Shown piece by piece: positions 60,039 to 64,000 of a stretch of DNA of 64,000 nucleotides. The position numbers were made by a program, and so were the translations under genes. Numbering within the stretch: the first letter of the stretch is position 1; each line of letters starts with the position of its first letter. The DNA is from Achromobacter xylosoxidans. Its GTDB lineage: Bacteria; Pseudomonadota; Gammaproteobacteria; Burkholderiales; Burkholderiaceae_B. The DNA is taken from the NCBI RefSeq assembly GCF_014490035.1, contig NZ_CP061008.1, positions 744,001 to 808,000 of the forward strand. Reading direction: 5' to 3'. The notes under the pieces were generated by a model that was not told the DNA's origin, made no database searches, and worked only from the letters and a program-made list of their open reading frames with translations.

Positions 60039-61565
60039 ATGAGACATCTACTTCCCGCCCTGGGCGCCGCGCTTGCCTTTACGTTCGGCGCGCAGGCATC
60101 GGCCCAGCAAGCCCAGCCCGCGGCCTCCGTGCCGCGCGATCCGTTCTTCTGGCTGGGCGAGATCAACAAGGCCACCGCCGTCATCAACACGGACGAGGGG
60201 CTGCTGGACAAGTCCATGGCGCCGCGACTGGCGGCCGGCGTGGCCAAGGTGATCAACGACGGCAACCAGCCCGGCGCCAAGCGGCCGGCCAGCGTCATTA
60301 CCTTCGAGCCGCTGCTGATCAAGGCGGCGGGCGAGGACGTGACGCTGCTGCACGCGGGGCGCTCCAGCCAGGACATGCACGCGACCTACCGCAGCGCCAT
60401 CCTGCGCGACAAGCTGCTGGACCTCGCGGCCCAGTTGAACGCCACCTCCACCACTCTGGTGGAACTGGCGGGCAAGCATGCCGCGACCATCGTGCCGAAC
60501 TACACCAACGGCGTGGCCGCGCAGCCCAACAGCTATGGCCACTATCTGCTGGGGCAGGCCGCCGGCCTGGCGCGCGACGCCCAACGCATCCGCGAGGCCT
60601 ACGTGCGCATCGACCGTTCGCCCATGGGCACGACGGTGCTCAACGGCACCAGCTGGCCGCTGGACCGCAAGCGCATGGCGCAATACCTGGGCTTTGCCGC
60701 GCTGGTCGACAACGCCTATGACGCCTCGCAGATCTCGTCCATGGATCAGCCCGTCGAAGTCGCGTCCATCGTCACCAGCATCGCGCTGCGCACGGGCAAT
60801 TTCGTCGAGGACGTGATGACGCAGTACGCCCAGCCGCGTCCCTGGATCCTGCTGGAAGAGGGCGGCGGCAATACCTACGTGTCCAGCGCCATGCCGCAGA
60901 AGCGTAATCCCGGCTTGCTCAACGACACCCGCAGCGATGCGTCCACCGCCGTGACACTGGCCATGGGGCCGGTGGTGCAGACGCACAACATCACGCCCGG
61001 CATGAGCGACCCGAAGGACGTGAAGCAGAATTCCGCCATGGTGGACGCCGGCATTTCGGCGCTCAAGCGCTGGGACCGGGTGCTGAAAGCGATGGTTCTC
61101 AGCCCCGAGCGGGCGCTGGAGGAACTGAACAGCGACTGGACCGCCTCGCAGGAACTGGCCGACGTGCTGATGCGCAAGTACAAGCTGCCGTTCCGCGACG
61201 GCCACCACTTCGCGTCCGAGGTCGTCAGCTACGCCAAGACCAACAACATCAAGCCGCTGGACTTTCCGTACGAACAGGCGCGCCGCATCTATGCGGATGC
61301 CATGAAGGACTCGAAGTACGGCAACGAACTGCCGATGAGCGAGGCGGAGTTCCGCTCGACGCTGGACCCCGTGGCCATCGTCAAGAACCGCGCCACTTCG
61401 GGCGGTCCGCAACCGGCGGAAATGGACCGCATGCTGAAGGAAGCGCGCGCGCAGCTGGCCGAGCAGGACGCCTGGATCAAGGCGCGCCGCGCCTACATCA
61501 ATGATGCGCTGGCGGAGCTGGACAAGAAATTCGGCGCGCTGGTGGCCAGCACGCCGAAGCAGTAG
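60039..61565 (+). CDS. Exported lyase of the argininosuccinate lyase/fumarase superfamily
   Basis: This 508-residue protein has a Sec signal peptide (MRHLLPALGAALAFTFG, AQASAQQ) in front of a lyase domain. The superfamily signature appears as SSAMPQKRNPG near residue 285, and the upstream SMDQPVEVAS and HNITPGMSD contribute to the active site. Cytosolic argininosuccinate lyase is about 460 residues with no signal peptide, so this is an exported relative. It should eliminate a substituent beta to a carboxylate, releasing fumarate or a related enoate, in the periplasm. Substrate unknown. Confidence 0.85.
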   Translation: MRHLLPALGAALAFTFGAQASAQQAQPAASVPRDPFFWLGEINKATAVINTDEGLLDKSMAPRLAAGVAKVINDGNQPGAKRPASVITFEPLLIKAAGEDVTLLHAGRSSQDMHATYRSAILRDKLLDLAAQLNATSTTLVELAGKHAATIVPNYTNGVAAQPNSYGHYLLGQAAGLARDAQRIREAYVRIDRSPMGTTVLNGTSWPLDRKRMAQYLGFAALVDNAYDASQISSMDQPVEVASIVTSIALRTGNFVEDVMTQYAQPRPWILLEEGGGNTYVSSAMPQKRNPGLLNDTRSDASTAVTLAMGPVVQTHNITPGMSDPKDVKQNSAMVDAGISALKRWDRVLKAMVLSPERALEELNSDWTASQELADVLMRKYKLPFRDGHHFASEVVSYAKTNNIKPLDFPYEQARRIYADAMKDSKYGNELPMSEAEFRSTLDPVAIVKNRATSGGPQPAEMDRMLKEARAQLAEQDAWIKARRAYINDALAELDKKFGALVASTPKQ

Positions 61566-61582
61566 AACCAGCAGGAAGGGCG

Positions 61583-61604
61583 CTTCCCGGCGTCTGCCGG
61601 GAAG
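61583..61604. terminator. Hairpin between convergent lyase and copper ATPase genes
   Basis: CTTCCCGGC-GTCT-GCCGGGAAG is a perfect nine-pair stem with a four-base loop in the 45-bp convergent gap. It can act in both directions, although flanking T runs are short. Confidence 0.7.
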
Positions 61605-61610
61605 TCCCGC

Positions 61611-64000
61611 TCAGCCGCGGGCCGGGAAGGGCGCCGCGAAGCGGCGCAGCCGCAGCGCGTTGCTCAGGACGAACACGCTGGACAGGGCCATCGCGCCCGC
61701 CGCGAACACCGGCGACAGCAGGCTGCCATTGACCGGGTACAGCAGGCCCGCCGCTACCGGGATCAGCGCCACGTTGTAGGCGAAGGCCCAGAACAGGTTC
61801 TGCTTGATGTTGCGGATGGTGGCCTTGGACAGGGCGATGGCGTTGGGCACGCCGCCCAGGTCGCCCGACATCAGCACCACGTCGGCGGCTTCGATGGCGA
61901 TGTCCGTGCCGGTGCCGATGGCCAGGCCCACGTCCGCTTCGGCCAGGGCCGGCGCGTCGTTGATGCCGTCGCCCACGTAGGCGATGGGGCCGTACTGCTG
62001 CTTCAGGCGCTGCACCGCCGCGACCTTGCCGTCGGGCAGCACTTCGGCGACGACTTCGTCGATGCCGAGCTGGCGGGCGATGGCTTCGCCGGTGCGGCGG
62101 TTGTCGCCGGTGATCATGGCGACCTTCAGGCCCAGGTCATGCAGGGCGCGAATGGCGGCGGCCGTGGTTTCCTTGATGGGGTCGGCCACGGCGATCATGG
62201 CGGCCAGCTTGCCGTTGACGGCAGCGTACAGCGGCGTCTTGCCTTCGTCGCCCAGGCGCGCGGCGTCCGAGCCGAAGGATTCGACGCTCAGGCCCAGTTC
62301 GCGCATGAAACGGTCGGCGCCGATCTCGACCAGGTCGCCGTCGACACGGGCGCTGACGCCAAAGCCGGTGATCGATTCGAATTGCGAGATCGTGCCCAGC
62401 GCGATGTCCTCGGCGCGCGCCGCGTCCACGATGGCTTGCGCGATCGGGTGTTCGGACTTGGCTTCGACGGTGGCGACCTTGCCCAGCACGGCGGCGCGTT
62501 CGAAGCCCGGCGCGACGATCAGGTCGGTCAGCTCGGGGCGGCCCTTGGTCAGCGTGCCGGTCTTGTCCACGGCCACGACCTGGGCGTCCTTCAGCGACTG
62601 CAGCGCTTCACCCTTGCGGAACAGCACGCCCATCTGCGCGGCGCGGCCCGTGCCCACCATGATGGAGGTCGGCGTTGCCAGGCCCATGGCGCAGGGGCAG
62701 GCGATGATCAGCACGGCCACGGCATTGACCAGCGCGAAGGTCAGGGCGGGTTCGGGGCCGAACGTCAGCCAGATGATGAAGGTCAGGACGGCGGCCGCCA
62801 TGACGGCAGGCACGAACCACATCGTGATGCGGTCCACCAAGGCCTGGATCGGCAGCTTGGAGCCTTGCGCCTGTTCGACCATGCGGATGATTTGCGCCAG
62901 CAGCGTGTCGCCGCCGACCTTGGTGGCGCGGAACGTCAGCGCGCCATTCTGGTTGACGGTGCCGCCGACCACTTCGGAGCCGGGCTGCTTTTCGACCGGC
63001 ACGGGTTCGCCGCTGATCATGGACTCGTCGATGTAGCTGTTGCCTTCCACGACCTCTCCGTCCACCGGGATGCGCTCGCCGGGGCGGACTTCGATCAGGT
63101 CGCCCGCCACCACTTCCTCGATGGCGAGTTCCAGCGTCGTGCCGTTACGCACGACGCGCGCGGTCTTGGCTTGCAGCCCGAGCAGGCGCTTGATGGCTTC
63201 GGACGTATTGCCCTTGGCGCGCGCCTCCATGTAGCGGCCCAGCAGGATCAGCGCCACGATGACCGCGGCGGCCTCGTAATAGACGTTGACGGTGCCGGCG
63301 GGCAGCAGCCCGGCCGCGAAGGTGGCGACCACCGAATAGGCATAGGCGGCGGAGGTGCCCACCGCGACCAGCGAGTTCATGTCGGGCGCGCCGCGCAGCA
63401 GCGCGGGGATGCCCTTCTTGAAGAAGCGCAGGCCGGGGCCGAACAGCACGATGCTGGACAGCACGAATTGCAGGTACCAGCTGTTCTGCGTGCCAATGGT
63501 TTCGGCGATGACGTGGTGGAACGCCGGCACGATGTGCGCGCCCATTTCCAGGATGAACACGGGCAGCGCGAAGATCGTGGCCACGGTCAGGGCGCGCTTG
63601 AGCGACTTCAGTTCCGCGGCCTGGCGTTCGGCCACGGCGTCGGTGTCGCTGGCTTCGGCGGCCAGCGGCTTCGCTTCGTAGCCAGCCTTGGCCACGGCCT
63701 GGATCAGGGCGCTGGCGGGCACGCCGCCGGCTGCGGTGATGCTGGCGCGCTCGGTGGCGAGGTTGACGCTGGCGCTGCTGACGCCGGGCACCGCCTTCAG
63801 GGCTTTTTCGACGCGGCCCACGCAGGAGGCGCAGGTCATGCCGGTGACCGACAGTTCGATCGTGGTTTCGGCGACGGCATAACCCGCCTTCTGCACCGCC
63901 TGCACGGCGGCGGCAACGTCCGGCGTGCCTGCAAACGTGATGTCGGCGCGTTCGGTCGCCAGGTTGACGCTGGCCTGGTTGACGCCCGGCACGGCCTTCA
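61611..64000 (-). CDS. copA: Copper-translocating P-type ATPase CopA (5' end outside window)
   Basis: This P1B-type ATPase exports Cu(I) from the cytoplasm. The frame is open to the window end, so the N-terminus is missing. Parts of two heavy-metal-associated domains are visible; the complete one has [20 protein letters not shown], and the first is cut. Then come the membrane CPC motif [16 protein letters not shown], phosphorylation site [14 protein letters not shown], and [20 protein letters not shown]. The HP motif is present (EHPIAQAI). Tandem metal-binding domains and CPC are those of CopA. Confidence 0.95.
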   Translation of the reverse strand, partial: KAVPGVNQASVNLATERADITFAGTPDVAAAVQAVQKAGYAVAETTIELSVTGMTCASCVGRVEKALKAVPGVSSASVNLATERASITAAGGVPASALIQAVAKAGYEAKPLAAEASDTDAVAERQAAELKSLKRALTVATIFALPVFILEMGAHIVPAFHHVIAETIGTQNSWYLQFVLSSIVLFGPGLRFFKKGIPALLRGAPDMNSLVAVGTSAAYAYSVVATFAAGLLPAGTVNVYYEAAAVIVALILLGRYMEARAKGNTSEAIKRLLGLQAKTARVVRNGTTLELAIEEVVAGDLIEVRPGERIPVDGEVVEGNSYIDESMISGEPVPVEKQPGSEVVGGTVNQNGALTFRATKVGGDTLLAQIIRMVEQAQGSKLPIQALVDRITMWFVPAVMAAAVLTFIIWLTFGPEPALTFALVNAVAVLIIACPCAMGLATPTSIMVGTGRAAQMGVLFRKGEALQSLKDAQVVAVDKTGTLTKGRPELTDLIVAPGFERAAVLGKVATVEAKSEHPIAQAIVDAARAEDIALGTISQFESITGFGVSARVDGDLVEIGADRFMRELGLSVESFGSDAARLGDEGKTPLYAAVNGKLAAMIAVADPIKETTAAAIRALHDLGLKVAMITGDNRRTGEAIARQLGIDEVVAEVLPDGKVAAVQRLKQQYGPIAYVGDGINDAPALAEADVGLAIGTGTDIAIEAADVVLMSGDLGGVPNAIALSKATIRNIKQNLFWAFAYNVALIPVAAGLLYPVNGSLLSPVFAAGAMALSSVFVLSNALRLRRFAAPFPARG

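Overview
The window is a chromosomal segment of a high-GC betaproteobacterium, most likely Achromobacter, Bordetella or a close relative in the Alcaligenaceae. The main clue is four orphan periplasmic solute-binding proteins of the Bug/TctC family, an expansion typical of that family. The many LysR, GntR, MocR, TetR, AraC and Lrp regulators and the dense catabolic operons also fit. This identification is inferred from gene content; no rRNA gene is present. I see no transposase, integrase, phage gene or CRISPR array.

Layout. (1) Positions 1-11360, minus strand: an eleven-gene operon with enoyl-CoA hydratase, an isovaleryl-type acyl-CoA dehydrogenase, an SDR, LivKHMGF, a TetR repressor and two acyl-CoA ligases. 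It looks like uptake and beta-oxidation of a branched or alicyclic acid. A 31-bp palindrome upstream is the likely TetR operator. (2) 11625-19081: a diguanylate cyclase; a divergent LysR / Bug + gamma-glutamyltransferase-like unit; a divergent LytTR response regulator / histidine kinase pair. (3) 19092-25037: an Lrp regulator, an Asp/Glu-racemase-family enzyme, a NitT/TauT-type ABC transporter, an M24 (creatinase-like) hydrolase and a divergent LysR. This is a compact uptake and degradation module of unknown substrate. (4) 25064-31005: tRNA-Cys, an Orn/Lys/Arg decarboxylase, a MocR regulator, phosphatidylserine decarboxylase and a HisC-type aminotransferase, linked by a repeated TGTCCTAGGACA-like site. 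(5) 31030-35133: a thioredoxin-like protein, AhpD/AraC, a YggS homologue, a small unknown protein and a class I amidotransferase.

(6) 35395-43300: a cupin + MFS operon, and facing it a cupin-Bug-GntR-GntR operon. Next to these is a DapA-like aldolase + Bug pair with a LysR. The two cupins, the two Bug proteins and the two GntR regulators are pairwise related, so the region looks like a duplicated module. (7) 43343-48593: SerC, MocR, GlyA and a BenE-family transporter. (8) 48750-57209: a five-gene minus-strand operon (class II aldolase, PanE-like reductase, Bug, Baeyer-Villiger monooxygenase, patatin-like hydrolase), divergent from an acyl-CoA ligase and followed by a LysR. (9) 57281-61565: a LysR divergent from a flavodoxin-fold quinone reductase and an MDR oxidoreductase, then an exported lyase of the argininosuccinate lyase/fumarase superfamily. 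(10) 61611-64000: a copper-type P-type ATPase cut by the window end.

The strongest leads for new biology are the MocR-linked decarboxylase/phospholipid regulon, the M24-racemase-ABC module, the BVMO-patatin operon, the duplicated cupin/Bug module and a tRNA-Cys with one extra base in its anticodon arm. All functional assignments come from reading motifs by eye; no database search was run.
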